DNA of 64,000 nt from NCBI GenBank assembly GCA_024449915.1, contig JAMZAV010001845.1:62001-126000 (forward strand), written 5' to 3'. The first letter of the stretch is position 1. Each line of letters opens with the position of its first letter. Made by a program: the position numbers and the translations under genes. A model generated the notes under the pieces. It ran no database searches and was not told the DNA's origin. It saw nothing but the letters and a program-made list of their open reading frames with translations. Below are positions 10,136 to 21,151 of the stretch, in pieces. This DNA is from Sweltsa coloradensis (Eukaryota; Arthropoda; Insecta; Plecoptera; Chloroperlidae).

Positions 10136-11060
10136 TTGGATGAGCGTAGCGAGCATAGCGAAGATTCCATTCTACTACACTGGAGAAAAAAATCCGGTAT
10201 GTTTTTTTTTCTTTTTTGTATTTTTGTGTGTCTGTGAACACGATTTCGGCTAAACCGATACTCCGTATGCGATGAAATTTTATGGAGACCTTCGAAATCT
10301 CTGAACTTAGAACTGCACCATAGGAAAAATCGATCAAAAAATTATTTCTCTTGAAAATAGCAATTTTACGATTTTGTTTGTTTTTGTTTGTATTTTTGTG
10401 TGTTTGTTAACACGATTCCGGCTAAACCAATACTCCAATTGCGATGAAATTTTCTGGAGACCTTTGAAATCTTTGAACTTAGATTTTGAGCGATATCGAA
10501 AAATTATTTCTCATGAAAATTGCAATTTTACGAATTTTTTTCGTTTTTCTTGTTTTTTCCGTTTGTGTTTTTGTGTGTTTGTTAACACGATTCCGGCTAA
10601 ACCGATACTCCAATTGCGATGATATTTTCTGGAGACCTTCGAAATCTTTGAACTTAGACCTGCCACGTTTTTGGGTACAATCGAAGAAAATATATTTCTC
10701 ATAAATATCGTACTTTTACGATTTTTTTTCGATTTTTAGTGCGATATTTTCGTGACATTTGGGCCGATTCTGACCAAACGGGTGGGGCTACAATGTTCAT
10801 ATTTCACATGGACATTAAAGTTATGGTGATGTAATGCTTTTTGAAAGAAAAAGTTGAAAAAAATAGCCAGAATCCATAGAAATAAAGGTTTTAATATGTG
10901 TTTTTTCGAGGTTTATAATAACAATTAACAATAGAAACTTGACAACAATCACCTACAATGCATTCACAAAGCACTTGCAAAGGAAAAGTGGTCGCACGCA
11001 AACTAAAAACTTACAAAAACGCTCATCCATCAACGCGGCGGGACTTTAGCATTTTCCTAG
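10136..11060 (+). mobile_element. Helentron/DINE-like element, copy 1
   Basis: The element starts TTGGATGAGCGTAGCGAGC and ends GGACTTTAGCATTTTCCTAG, followed by T. Three other copies in the window (32478, 43268-44131, 48715-49479) share the end GACTWTRGYRTTTYCCTRG|T. Copies 1 and 3 also share the TTGGATGAGC start. CTRR ends, a T after the end, a TT target and subterminal inverted GGATGAGC/GCTCATCC fit non-autonomous Helitron2 (Helentron/DINE) elements. No protein is encoded; the short ORFs are frame accidents. Confidence 0.6.
10186..10690 (+). repeat. Internal tandem repeat of copy 1
   Basis: A unit with TTTTTGTGTGT(C/T)TGTTAACACG, GGCTAAACCGATACTCC and GATGAAATTTTCTGGAGACC is repeated about three times, with spacing of roughly 170-180 bp. 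Single, more diverged units occur inside the related copies at about 41530-41690 and 49290-49400 (- strand). Confidence 0.7.
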
Positions 11061-11066
11061 TATTTT

Positions 11067-12014
11067 ACCATATTGGCCCGAATATAGTACGGGGTTTTTA
11101 TCCGAAAAAAATTCCTCCATATTCGCACTCGTATTATATGCGCGGACTAGACATTTCCAATGCTATTTCAACACGTTTGAATATCCCGCGCCCTACGAGT
11201 TCCAACGATGGCCGACAGAGCGCGCCACGCGTACGCTCACTAGCGCCCTCTATGGCAAACGCGTTTCCTCCAATCGCAACGCTCGGTGATGGTGAGTTTG
11301 ACCTTCAGAGATGCTAGCAAAGATGGAAGAAACTGAAACATCATAAGTGTCAAACCACGCCAACTACGAGTTTAAAAGATGTAAAAAAGTGTTCAAATGA
11401 AATATTCTCCACATTCTTTCTTCAGAATAGTTGATCGGAAATCAGTGATATAGTCGCAAGAAAACCAATAAAGGATGTTTATTTTCGACGCCGTGTAGAA
11501 ATTCACGTCTCCCTGTCCTCGCATCCAAGTCCTGTTATTGTTTATCGTAATAAATTATGTGGTTTGCGTTATCATACAAAAGAAGAATTAGTGAAAAAAA
11601 TGAAGTTTCGGAATTGGATAATAAAATTCGCCGTTAGCACGCAGCCTTGGCCTACTTTTTACACGCGTAGGGCCTAGGCTGTAGACTTGTGAGGTCCTAG
11701 GCTGTAGACTTGCGAGGGCCTCGGCCTAGCCTAGGCTAGGGTAAGAGTAGGCCTAGGCCCCTAGTCGATGTGATGTTTGGGCTAGGCCTAGGCTTAAGCT
11801 CTAGGCCCACACTTTTGTTTGGGTCTAGGCCTAGGCCTAGGAAAAATACTCACCAAACTAATGTATAATATTAACTTATAACACATTTTAAAACTTGATT
11901 TTTATTTTGCCAGCTTCATTATTTTTGTATTTTTTGTATTTTTTCTCGTTTTCTCTCCTCAAAATCACTACCCGTATTATATGCGAGACCGTACTATATT
12001 TGGGTCAATACAGT
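11067..12014. mobile_element. TIR DNA transposon, non-autonomous
   Basis: Left end ACCATATTGGCCCGAATATA and right end, complemented, ACTGTATTGACCCAAATATA form a TIR of about 26 bp that continues into GTACGG. ATTTT flanks both sides and may be the target duplication, but the region is low in complexity. A single related end (TATTGGCCCGAATATTGCAC) occurs near 46845. The interior carries dispersed repeat copy B and AGGCCTA repeats, and no transposase. Confidence 0.6.
11414..11850. repeat. Dispersed repeat, copy B, and AGGCCTA cluster
   Basis: 11414-11680 matches 6157-6360. 11690-11850 is dense in overlapping TAGGCCTAGG words. Non-coding. Confidence 0.6.
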
Positions 12015-12547
12015 ATTTTTTATTTTATTTTTTATAACCAACGATCGGATTTTGTTCAAAAACTATACAGCAACCCGCATAGGTGGTATGTACATGTGTG
12101 CAAAATTTCAGGTCAATCAGAGAAACGGTGCGACCTGTACCGAAGCAGTAACAGAAAAAAAAGACATTCGAGCCAAAAGAGTCAAGTGGAGACGCTCGCT
12201 CAATTCCCTCAAGGTGGGCTGTTGCCTACCTTCGCTTTGCTGTTGTGTTTCCGCGGTGTTTTGTTCATAATTGAATCATTGAAAGGTAGACAAGTACTTA
12301 GGCCAGTTTTGCGTGCACAATCTACCGCTAACCTACGCATAAAATAGTGGAGAGAAGGGGTGTAGGTTATAATGGCTTCAATTTCTATGTTTAAAAGTGT
12401 GCTCCGTTCGGTATAAATTTTTTTTTTTTTTCCAGAGTCAAAAGGTCTTTAACAAATTTTGGCAGGAGCGCCGTTCAAACTAAAAAAGGGCACCTAATAT
12501 TTCTAAGTATTGTAAAATTGTTGTGATGTACCATTCAACATAAGTGT
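12015..12547. other. Non-coding repeat-like sequence
   Basis: Phrases such as CAAAATTTCAGGTCAATCAG resemble those in other dispersed repeats. GTTCGGTATAAA near 12405 is shared with the 17.3-kb and 32.2-kb tandem repeats. No gene is supported. Confidence 0.4.
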
Positions 12548-12793
12548 TGTGGAAGTCATAATGAATACATTATTCGAGTAAGCTAATAATAACATTTATT
12601 GAGTTTCACATTGAAAGGACTACAGAGAAAACACATCTGCTTTCCAAACCAGCAGTTGAGAGAGTTAGACCTTCATTTGTCTTTAAGCTCAACAATGATC
12701 TAACATAACAATTGGCTGGTGGTTGGAAGTCACAGCCTCCTAAATAAGTAAAATGTCAGGTTGCACAATTAGTAGATAAAGTAGGTCACTACA
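12548..12793 (-). repeat. 3' LTR of the CsRn1-like element
   Basis: Starts TGTAGTGACCTAC (- strand, 12793) and ends TGACTTCCACA (12548). It is near identical to 16978-17235 except for a short indel near the TG end. Confidence 0.85.
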
Positions 12794-12840
12794 GGACCCC
12801 CCCCCTCCAGTGAACGAGCGTAGCGATGGGAAAGAAATCT

Positions 12841-14544
12841 CTATGTGCCGAGGCGAGCCGGTGAGCACACGCGACGTCCTGCTCGTGTTGTGACTAGTGG
12901 TGGGGTAGCAGTGACGGCAGCATAAGTCCCGACCAAAGACGGATTGGCGGATGTTGATCCAAAATTGTTGCGGACAACGGAGGCAGGTACTATCATAGGT
13001 AGCCGGGAAGTGCTTGATGTTCGGTCGATTAGATTGAACGGTTTGGTCGATGGTTGTGCGGTATCAGGAGCTGTGCTGTGAAGAATGAAGGCAGGCTTCA
13101 ACCGATATATGGATACTACCACTCTTTTCCCTATACGCAGAATAGTGAAATACTTCTCGTGCCTTGCTATGATTTCGTATGGACTGTCATACGGTTGCTG
13201 CAGCGGAGTTTGGACAGCGTCATGGCGCACGAAAACGTGGGAACATGTTGCGAGGTCCTTGAACACAAATACATCTTTTTGCCCGTGTCGGGTAGGGCAT
13301 GTCGGTCGGAGCATCTGGAGTCGTTGGCGAAGTCGGCTGACGTACTCTGATGTGCTGTCTGGCGTTGACGTCGGAGGCGACAAATATTCTCCTGGAAGTC
13401 TGAGAGTAGTTCCGTACACCAACTCGGCAGATGTAGCTTTTATATCCTCTTTCCATGCTGATCGAATGCCCAACATGACCCGTGGCAAGTTATCGGTCCA
13501 GCGATCCTCTTCATGGCATTTGAGTGCGGCCTTGAGCTGGCGATGGAGGCGTTCGACCATGCCATTGGCGGCAGGGTGGTACGCTGTAGTTCGGATGAGA
13601 GTAGTGCCTAACAGGTGGTTTAGAGACCTGAAAAGGGCTGACTCAAACTGCCGGCCTTGATCGGTAGTGATCCGAAGGGGCGTCCCAAAACGCGATATCC
13701 AGCCTGTGATGAGGGCAGAAGCAACTGTATCCACAGTGATGTCGGATAAAGGAATTGCTTCCGGCCAACGAGTAAATCGATCTACGCATGTAAGCAGGTA
13801 ACGAAATCCAGATGACTCGGGAAGAGGACCCACCAGATCGATGTGGATATGGTCAAAACGAGCGTCTGGAGCGTTGAAATGTTCAACAGGTGTCGAGAGG
13901 TGTCGTGTGACCTTTGATCTCTGACACGCTATGCAGGCCCTTGCCCACTCCTTGCAGTCTTTCTTTATCGAAGGCCAGACGTAGGTCCTTGAGACAAGAC
14001 GGACTGAGGCAGCAACGCCGGGATGGGACAGACTATGAAGACTGTCAAACACCTGGCGTCGGAGAGTAACTGGCACGAAAGGTCGGTCTATTGACGTGGA
14101 TGTGTCACAGTATATCATAAGGTCTGTGTCAACAAGGCTCCGACAATTCAGTTCGAGTACAGTGTCAGAATGGAGAAAAGCTTGGAGTTCGGGATCGTTC
14201 GCTTGGGCAATTGTCTCATTACTCACAGAGGCCGAGATCGCTTCCACCCTGGACAGAGCATCGGCAACGACATTTTCCGTACCGGGAACATGCCGAATGT
14301 CTGTTGAAAATTGCCTAATGTAGTCAAGGTAACAAAATTGCCGCGGGGAACACTTGTCAGACTTTTGCTTGAACGCAAATATCAATGGCTTGTGGTCGGT
14401 GTAGATTGCGAACGTCCTGGCTTCCACCATATGACGGAAGTACCGGATGGCCTCGTAGACTGCGAGGAGCTCACGATCGTATGCGCCATAATTGCGTTGC
14501 GCCGTATTCAGCTTTCGCGAGAAAAACGCTAGTGGTTGCCAACC
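12841..14544 (-). pseudogene. CsRn1-like pol: RNase H and integrase
   Basis: A long frame, open from 14430 and extendable upstream to the TAA at about 14542. It starts in RNase H ([22 protein letters not shown], then [12 protein letters not shown] and VADALSRV). The integrase follows: H2C2 zinc domain (HSLSHPG ... CIACQRSK), first Asp in [17 protein letters not shown], second in [13 protein letters not shown], Glu in [22 protein letters not shown]-like module ([17 protein letters not shown] ... [10 protein letters not shown]) comes next, then a Ser/Thr-rich tail. All catalytic residues of the integrase are present. Only the TAA upstream and the RT lesions break the gene. Confidence 0.9.
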
Positions 14545-15986
14545 TTAACCCGTTTTCTGGTGAAGAGCAGCTCCAATGCACCTGTCAGAGGCATCAGCGA
14601 CGATTGCAAGCTCTGCTCTAGAGTCAGGGTGCGCAAGAAATGCTGCTTGTGAGAGACTACGCTTACACTTATCAAACGTGTTCAACAGCTCTGGCGTCCA
14701 AATGATGGGCATCTTACCTGAAGCATCAGCACCGACAAGAAGGTCGTTGAGGGGTGCCTGAAGCCGGGCTGCAGATGGCATGAATCGACGATAGAAATTT
14801 ATCATCCCAAGAAACTGTTGTAGTTGCCTAATGTTGCTGGGTGGTGGAAAACAAACGATAGCATCGACCTTATCTTCGAGAGGTCGTGTCCCACTGGCGT
14901 TGACGGTGTGACCAAGGAAATTCACCTCGGAAACACCGAAAATGCATTTTGAAGTGTTTATCAGGACACCGTACTCTGATAAGCGTGCAAAGAGTAGGCG
15001 TAGGTGTTTCTCGTGTTCTTCCGGTGACGTCGAAGCGATAAGAATGTCATCGATGTCGGCATAGACGAAATCTAGGTCTCGAATGGCTTCGTCGATGAAC
15101 CTCTGAAATGTTTGGGCGGCGTTCCGTAAACCAAATTCATATAAGGAAATTCAAATAGGCCAAACGGAGTCGTTATGGGAGTCTTTGGTATATCGTTTGG
15201 AGCAACTGGAATCTGATTGTAAGCCCGGACTAAATCTATGGTCGAGAACACGGACTTCCCAGCAAGCGACTGAGCAAAATCTTGTATGTGGGGAACCGGA
15301 TACCTGTCTGGAATTGTCCTATCGTTCAAAGGTCTGTAGTCGCCGCATGGCCTTCACTGATTTTCCTTCTTCGGAACGAGGTGAAGGGCAGCAGATCAGC
15401 TGCTAGATGAACGCCTTGCGACACCTGTTTTGAGCATCATATCAAATTCGGTCTTGGCAATCTGCAGACGGTCAGGTGCCAGATGTCGAGGCTTGCATGA
15501 TGTTGGATGTCCAGGTGTCGTGTGAATATGATGCATGGTCCCGTGTTTAATGTCACGCAAAATACCTGATGGCTTTGTAATGTCCGGAAACTCATTCAAG
15601 ATGTCGTGGTAACGAGACCCTCCACTGACTGCCTTGACATGTTCTTGAGCGTCGGTAGACAACTTACCAGCGACGGTAAGTGATGAGGCACTATCAACTA
15701 ACCTTCGATTGCGGGCGTCAACAAGTAGGTCATAGAACGATAAGTAGTCAACTCCGATGATTGGGTTGGATACGTCGGCAACGACGAAACGCCAGACGAA
15801 CTCGCGTTTGAGTCCCAAGTTGAGGTTGAAGTTGATGGTTCCATAAGTCGCTATGACTGATCCATTAGCCGCGAAAAGCTCGTATGTTGATCGTTCGCGA
15901 GGTCCCTTGATGAGCTTACGTGGATACACACACAGATCAGACCCGGTGTCGACCAGGAACTGACGTTGACTCAGAATGTCTATCAC
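14545..15986 (-). pseudogene. CsRn1-like pol: protease and reverse transcriptase
   Basis: The frame from 15986 has FLVDTGSDLCVYP (protease, DTGSD) and IIGVDYLSFYDLLVD. It continues toward RT but meets two TGA codons (about 15395 and 15346) where the context suggests Trp. [20 protein letters not shown] and [14 protein letters not shown] follow. A one-base shift near 15125 passes to the frame with [11 protein letters not shown] and VYADIDDILIAS, then the thumb NFLGHTVNASG and FLGMINFYRRF. The active site reads DIDD, where Tyr is usual before IDD. This copy is inactive, but only by point lesions. Confidence 0.85.
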
Positions 15987-16024
15987 AAAGATACGGCGTG
16001 AGGTTGGGCAGTTGTCTGCCGCAT

Positions 16025-16816
16025 TTACTGACTGCCAGCGTAGTTTTTTGCATCAAAATTGCATGGTTTTCGGCACGACCTTGCCTGTGCGCCATATTTC
16101 CGATGGTACCAACACATATCATCTGCTGGTGTTCGCCGTATTGCGTTTTGGGAGTTCGACGAAGGTAGATCGCAACGTCGATTTGATCGATGCGAGCAAG
16201 ATGGCTGTGCAGTTCGATTGTTGGATAGCGCTGCGACTTGTCGTGATAACTCCTCCAACTGCGTTTGATAGCTGTCGACAATCGCTACCCGAGGAGAGGT
16301 GGGCGCCATCTCATGTATTCTGTCAGCAATCACTGCGAGTGCATCAAGGTCATCAGGTGGTGATGAAGCCAAAATGTCATGCATACGGGGCGGCAAGCGT
16401 TCAAACCACAATGTTCGTAACATCTTGTTTGTTACCTCTGACCCAGCTAACATGCGTAGGCGAAGCAGAAATTCGGAAGGTTTACCATCACCCTTAACCT
16501 CATGTTGAATTAGCTGTTTAATACGTATTTCGGGCGATGGCGAGAACCGACAAATGAGCTCAGTTTTAAGAAGCTCATATTTACCTACCGGTACGCTTGG
16601 GGGCTTGACGATGATGTCGCGTACCGTCGTGGCGTACCGTTGTTCAAGGGCGCTTGCTGCATAATTAAATTTAGTTGAATCCTGCGAGATCCCTGCTAAA
16701 TCAAATTGATTCTCAATTTGCGCAAACCACAAAACAGGATCATTTGCCCAAAACGGTGGAACTTTCACACTTATTCTATCGACTGAAACAGGTGCTGTAT
16801 TGTCGGATGAAGCCAT
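16025..16816 (-). CDS. CsRn1-like gag
   Basis: An intact 263-codon frame starts at ATG 16816, about 140 bp inside the 5' LTR, with MASSDNTAPVSVDRISVKVP. The block FWANDPVLWFAQIENQFDLAGI and the following helices resemble the capsid region of CsRn1/Kabuki-type Gag. Near the C-terminus CWYHRKYGAQARSCRKPC is a CHCC finger in place of the usual CCHC. It overlaps the pol frame at about 15986-16025, as expected for frameshift expression. It is the only ORF of this element without a lesion. Family role: RNA binding and particle formation. Confidence 0.85.
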   Translation of the reverse strand: MASSDNTAPVSVDRISVKVPPFWANDPVLWFAQIENQFDLAGISQDSTKFNYAASALEQRYATTVRDIIVKPPSVPVGKYELLKTELICRFSPSPEIRIKQLIQHEVKGDGKPSEFLLRLRMLAGSEVTNKMLRTLWFERLPPRMHDILASSPPDDLDALAVIADRIHEMAPTSPRVAIVDSYQTQLEELSRQVAALSNNRTAQPSCSHRSNRRCDLPSSNSQNAIRRTPADDMCWYHRKYGAQARSCRKPCNFDAKNYAGSQ

Positions 16817-16958
16817 GTGTCGTTTGTGTTAGTATGGAATAAGATTTTGATGAGCAACACGAAACATCAAAAATGCCTTCACACATCAAAAAAAATAATA
16901 ATGAAACTGAACTTCCATCAGAACTTTTGAAATGTTCATTGTCCTACCTCGTTGATAG

Positions 16959-16976
16959 ATCACGTCGGGGTCACCA
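16959..16976 (-). other. Primer-binding site, tRNA-Trp
   Basis: On the + strand ATCACGTCGGGGTCACCA equals the 3' end, with CCA, of animal tRNA-Trp. The complement is the minus-strand primer site, one base inside the 5' LTR. Confidence 0.85.
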
Positions 16977-16977
16977 C

Positions 16978-17235
16978 TGTGGAAGTCATAATGAATACAT
17001 TATTCGAGTAAGCTAATAATAACATTTATTGAGTTTCACATTGAAAGGACTACAGAGAAAACACATCTGCTTTCCAAACCAGTAGTTGAGAGAGTTAGAC
17101 CTTCATTTGTATTTAAGCTCAACAATGATCTAACATAACAATTGGCTGGTGGTTGGAAGTCACAGCCTTCTAAATAAGTAAAATGTCAGGTTGTACAATT
17201 AGTAGATCATAAATTAGTAGAAGTAGGTCACTACA
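16978..17235 (-). repeat. 5' LTR of the CsRn1-like element
   Basis: 258 bp, TG...CA on the - strand, ending next to the tRNA-Trp primer site. Longer than the 3' copy by a short indel. Confidence 0.85.
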
Positions 17236-17299
17236 TTGTCATTGCACATTATTTGATCTCACGCGATCAAGATTGTGCATTTGGGAAAAATAACTTTTA

Positions 17300-17500
17300 G
17301 GTTGAATGCATCCTCGGGCCGGGCCGTTCCATATAATATGTTACGTCGGACGGTCCATCGCGACGGACCATTCGGTATAATGTTTTAGGTCAAATTACCC
17401 GTCGCAACGGACCCCGTTCGATATAAAGTTTTTTGTTGAAAGAGCCATCGCGACGGGGCATTCGGTATAAAGTTTTAGGTCGAATGACTAGGGACACTAA
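17300..17500 (+). repeat. Short tandem repeat (CCATCGCGACGG unit)
   Basis: Units combining CCATCGCGACGGACCATTC with GGTATAAAGTTTTAGGTC recur about every 60 bp. Related units occur at 32235-32335 and a single GTTCGGTATAAA at about 12405. Function unknown. Confidence 0.6.
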
Positions 17501-17572
17501 TTTATGGTAAATTAAACCGCCACAAAGCGGTACAAATATTATTAAAAAGCGGTGCAAAAAGTTGGTGTTAAA

Positions 17573-18462
17573 TAGGGTTGCCAGATTAGTGAAACTCAAA
17601 TACGGGACAGTACTTTGCGTAGTGATACTGGGGTCTGGGGCGCCCCAGCCGCCGGAGGCAAATTTTTTTTGGGGTTGTGTTTTTTGGGGAAGGCCCTAAA
17701 ACGCAATTGAGAGTATTTCAGTGAAAATTTTAAAGCAATATTATAGTGATTGAAATAGGGAGATGATCAGATAAGGAATGTACAGAAAAGTAAGTAGCTA
17801 TATAGAACCAAAATTATTATCACTTTATTGATAGGCACATTTCATTGATGATCAGATGATTGATATTTATTGCTTGATTTTGCACTTTGAAGAAGTTTTG
17901 AATTGCTTTGTACATAGTTGAAAAACTCTTTTCAAGTTAGGTCATAATTTATGGCTACTTTAAGTTCGGCAGAAATAAGTTCTTGGGAACAACGGTTTCT
18001 TGTATCTGTCCATTACTTGTTCATAAGAGAAAACACTCTCTCAGTATGCGCATTTGAACCCGGAACGTTACCATCTTCATCGTCACTCATGTTTAATGTT
18101 GTTTATCACTGCCTCACTCACTGAGTTCGAATGCGTTTGTCACACGCACGCCGCCCCCGAGGTTAAGAGTATCACGTTACGGCTAGAGACACTCGCTACA
18201 ATGGCTCACCGCGCTAATGATGCACTCAAATAACACCCACCACCTAACTGCAGGCAGCAGCGGCAGACTGATCAGGCACCAAGGCCGGCCGAGGGGAAGG
18301 GATTAGTAACTATACGCTCGCGCGTATTGTTGAAAAAGCGCACACGGACTACTTAATTCTAAATACGTGATATACTGATCAATGGGTTAGAGCATACGTG
18401 ACGCGGGAAACACCCATCAAATACGGGATTTCCCGGGTAATACGGGACACCTGGCAACCCTA
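17573..18462 (-). mobile_element. hAT transposon remnant
   Basis: Ends TAGGGTTGCCAG and CTGGCAACCCTA form an inverted repeat, and GTTAAA occurs at both flanks as a likely decayed 8-bp target duplication. The flanks on both sides carry AAAAAGCGGT words, showing that one repeat was split. A transposase C-terminus lies inside. Confidence 0.7.
17870..18075 (-). pseudogene. hAT transposase, C-terminal dimerisation region
   Basis: The - strand reads NVPGSNAHTERVFSLMNK, a stop, then WTDTRNRCSQELISAELKVA and later EFFNYV. This is the hAT C-terminal dimerisation block (PGSNAxxERVFSLM), normally near the end of a 600-700 residue transposase. The catalytic part is missing. Not functional. Confidence 0.75.
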
Positions 18463-18469
18463 CGTTAAA

Positions 18470-19136
18470 ATCAAACTGACAAAAAGCGGTAAAATAAAAA
18501 GCGGTGAATAAATTTATTAATTTGCATGTGACTGTGTGTCATTCATGCATATTGTAATGTAATAATTTATATAACAAGAATGTGATGGAAGACACTAATC
18601 TAGACTAGGCCAAGGCTAAGCCTATGCCAAAATAGCTAGGCTTGGTCTAGGCAACTGTTCCCGTTTAAAAAATCTAGGCTAGAGCCTGATTTCGTGGTAT
18701 AGGCCTAGGAAATGAACTAGGCCTACTACATACCAACGAATGTCATACAAAAATGAAGTGTACATAGGCCTAGGCTAGGGGCTTGAGATGTGAAGGTTGG
18801 GGTCAAGGCCAAGGTTCTATAATATTATCTCAGTGTTAAATTTATTCTGTGCATTTTTTTGCAGAGATAACTCGACTACTGTTTGTCTCACCATAAGCTG
18901 AGCCCGGTGTTTTAGGGTTCAAAGAAACTAGGATGTCACCTGCTCTATTATGAAAGGTTGTAAACCCGTCCGAATTTAACGGGAAGGATGGGCCTCTCCG
19001 TAATAACAAATTACAATCACATCCGATGCAAGTTGGTTGCAAGTAGTGAATAGCTATCTAGCCTATATAATATATATATAATCGTAAAATATAATATATA
19101 TATATAATCGTTGAGTGACTATTAGTCACTCAACGC
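18470..19136. other. Non-coding: AGGCCTA words, AT-rich tract, palindrome
   Basis: AAAAAGCGGT repeats stand at 18480-18510, AGGCCTA words at 18600-18790, and a TA-rich tract at 19065-19110. TTGAGTGACTATTAGTCACTCAA at 19110-19134 is a near-perfect palindrome lying 2 bp from the left end of the long LTR element. Confidence 0.5.
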
Positions 19137-21133
19137 TGTGACGTTTACGGTCTCCGTGCTCATCCACTACCGTTAAGCCTTTCAGATTACACGTCTTTTC
19201 CTTAGCTATTAGATATCTCTCCTTCCTATCTCGATTGTTGGGCGCCAGTAATAACTCTGAGTTACTACGAGTTGTTCTACTCATTAGTGCTAGGAATAGC
19301 AAAGACAAAGGGAAATATCCCGACACAAATAAACATTGACCTACAATGCAATGACATGCACTTACTACCTTGTGCACACTGTAAGACAAAACCTTGTACT
19401 TCAGTGTACACTCGGCTCACAGGACTCCAAGCTTCCACGAGGGTGGGCGCGGCTGGCTGCTCCCTCCGTAGGTCCTGGATGACTGGCACACCTGCTTAAT
19501 CTAGTGTCTAAAATCTAGGGTTTTCTGATTTCATAGGTTGGCTGAGGGCCTGAGATATGTAAAAGGAAGTTAATGGTGTTGTGAAGGACATTCCGGCCAA
19601 TGCACTCGTACACTGTAAAGGTTGGAATTCCGTAGTATAATGAAGCTTAGATAACATGTGATACAGTATTACACAATGACTCGATTTTTAACTTCCAATG
19701 CATTGGTGAACAAGAAAAACCCCCATTTAGAACATACATTCATTATTGATACATGATAAGATAAGACCTGGTATGATTAAATAAATTTAGTACTCAACAC
19801 TGTCCTTCTGCATGCTGACCGCATGAGTTGTTTGCGACGATGCGTGGTCCACACGTTGTACGATGCGTAGTTATAAGGAGGGAAAAAGTTGGAATTTGAG
19901 GCGGAGGAACCTGGCGTCGGCGGTCCCCTGATTTGGAAGACGGACCGGTTGGCGTCGGCGTCGAAATCCCAAGTAGGCGGATTGACCGAACTGCTCGTCG
20001 GATAGTGGATATTACCGGCACTTCCCTCTCCTCACGCACTGGCTCGCGTGGGCGATCCAACGGTGTTGGTTACGATAGTGTGGACATAGGGAGGATCAAC
20101 AGGACTCAAAACAATGGAGAACTCCAACAGGAGTGTGGACCTAGTAGGTGCAAGTGGTGTGGGTCCCGAGGTCTCCGCGTGTTACCACGTGGTCAGATTC
20201 AGATGGAAATTCGAGCATTATCGAAATTAAGGATGGATTGATGTATATTTCTATTGATATTGCAATAGAAATTAATTTAGATAGGTTTAGTAAGGCCTGA
20301 TGGGTGTAGAGTGGACCAAAGGAATAGCGTGGTCGTCATGGTGTGCGGGCTTGGGCTAGTACCACATGGCGTGGCTATCTTCTTCCCACAAACTCCGCTA
20401 ATTTCCGAAGAATTTGATAATAAACACACTAAAACACTCACGTGTTCCCTAGGCCTCTTTCTGGCTCGTACAAACACTGCCATTGCGGCTATTTTACGCG
20501 ATAATTCACACGTACTGATTCGCAGCGCGCACGTAGGTAAGCACCTGTATACTCAACTCGATACAAAAACACTAGTGAACGAACCTCGCGTTCGCTCCCG
20601 AGGTCGGCTGGCTTCCCTGGCTTGCAAAACGACAGGTTGCGCCGCATGACTGGACTATACGCAGCCCCTATTGGTCAGCGCTCGGCGTGCTCTCGTTTGC
20701 ACCACTCACAAGCTAGCATCTTTTCTTCCAGATTCAGCCGCTCGTTGCACACAGCTACAAACTAACGGTACAAGTGCACAGCGTTGCAAACTCTGCAAGC
20801 CGCACTTGCCACACCGTCGTCGAATACACCCCTCCCATTGGTGCATTCGTATTTCCCGCTAAGAATCGACTTCACTCTCTCTCGATTCTCAGAACTGAGT
20901 TGACAAGGCTTCAACAGAAACATCGCCAACTAGCCCTCTTACCAGCCAAGGTCACATGAAATTTAACACGGCGGAAATTATGCCCCTGTTTAGGACACAA
21001 TCCCTGGCTCCTAGACTTATTATCTCACATTGAAGATGATGATTTATTTTGGATGGCTAATTAATTTACATATTTATGGAAATTAATTGCGAAAAATTTA
21101 ATTAGGACAGAGGGGGCAAGGCGACCCGTTACA
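19137..21133 (-). repeat. 3' LTR of the Gag-only element
   Basis: 1997 bp. On the - strand it starts TGTAACGGGTCGCC and ends CGTAAACGTCACA. CCAAT boxes on the - strand (near 20668 and 20838) suggest a U3 promoter. The short ORFs here are duplicated in the other LTR and are not genes. Confidence 0.85.
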
Positions 21134-21151
21134 GTTACCCCCACTACTTTT
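21134..21151 (-). other. Polypurine tract
   Basis: The - strand reads AGTAGTGGGGGTAAC immediately before the TGTAACGGG start of the 3' LTR. Confidence 0.65.

Larger units (their letters stand above)
12548..17235 (-). mobile_element. CsRn1-like Ty3/gypsy retrotransposon, near complete
   Basis: A 4.7-kb - strand element with a 5' LTR (16978-17235), primer site for tRNA-Trp, gag, protease, RT, RNase H, integrase, a G-rich polypurine tract (12794-12812) and a 3' LTR (12548-12793). The LTRs differ at only a handful of sites, so the insertion is fairly young. The pol has three stop codons and one frameshift. No convincing target duplication was read. A tRNA-Trp primer and a CHCC gag finger are the known hallmarks of the CsRn1/Kabuki clade. 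Confidence 0.85.

Noticed and set aside
13085..13660. 191-codon + strand ORF
   Set aside because: Antisense shadow of the CsRn1-like integrase.
18842..19042. 66-codon - strand ORF, and a TTTTTTGCAG acceptor-like site on the + strand
   Set aside because: No donor, no domain and stops in the + strand frame after the acceptor-like site.
19272..19499. ORFs in the first 2-kb repeat, found again at 25812-26039
   Set aside because: They are duplicated because they lie in the LTRs, have no domain, and overlap on both strands.
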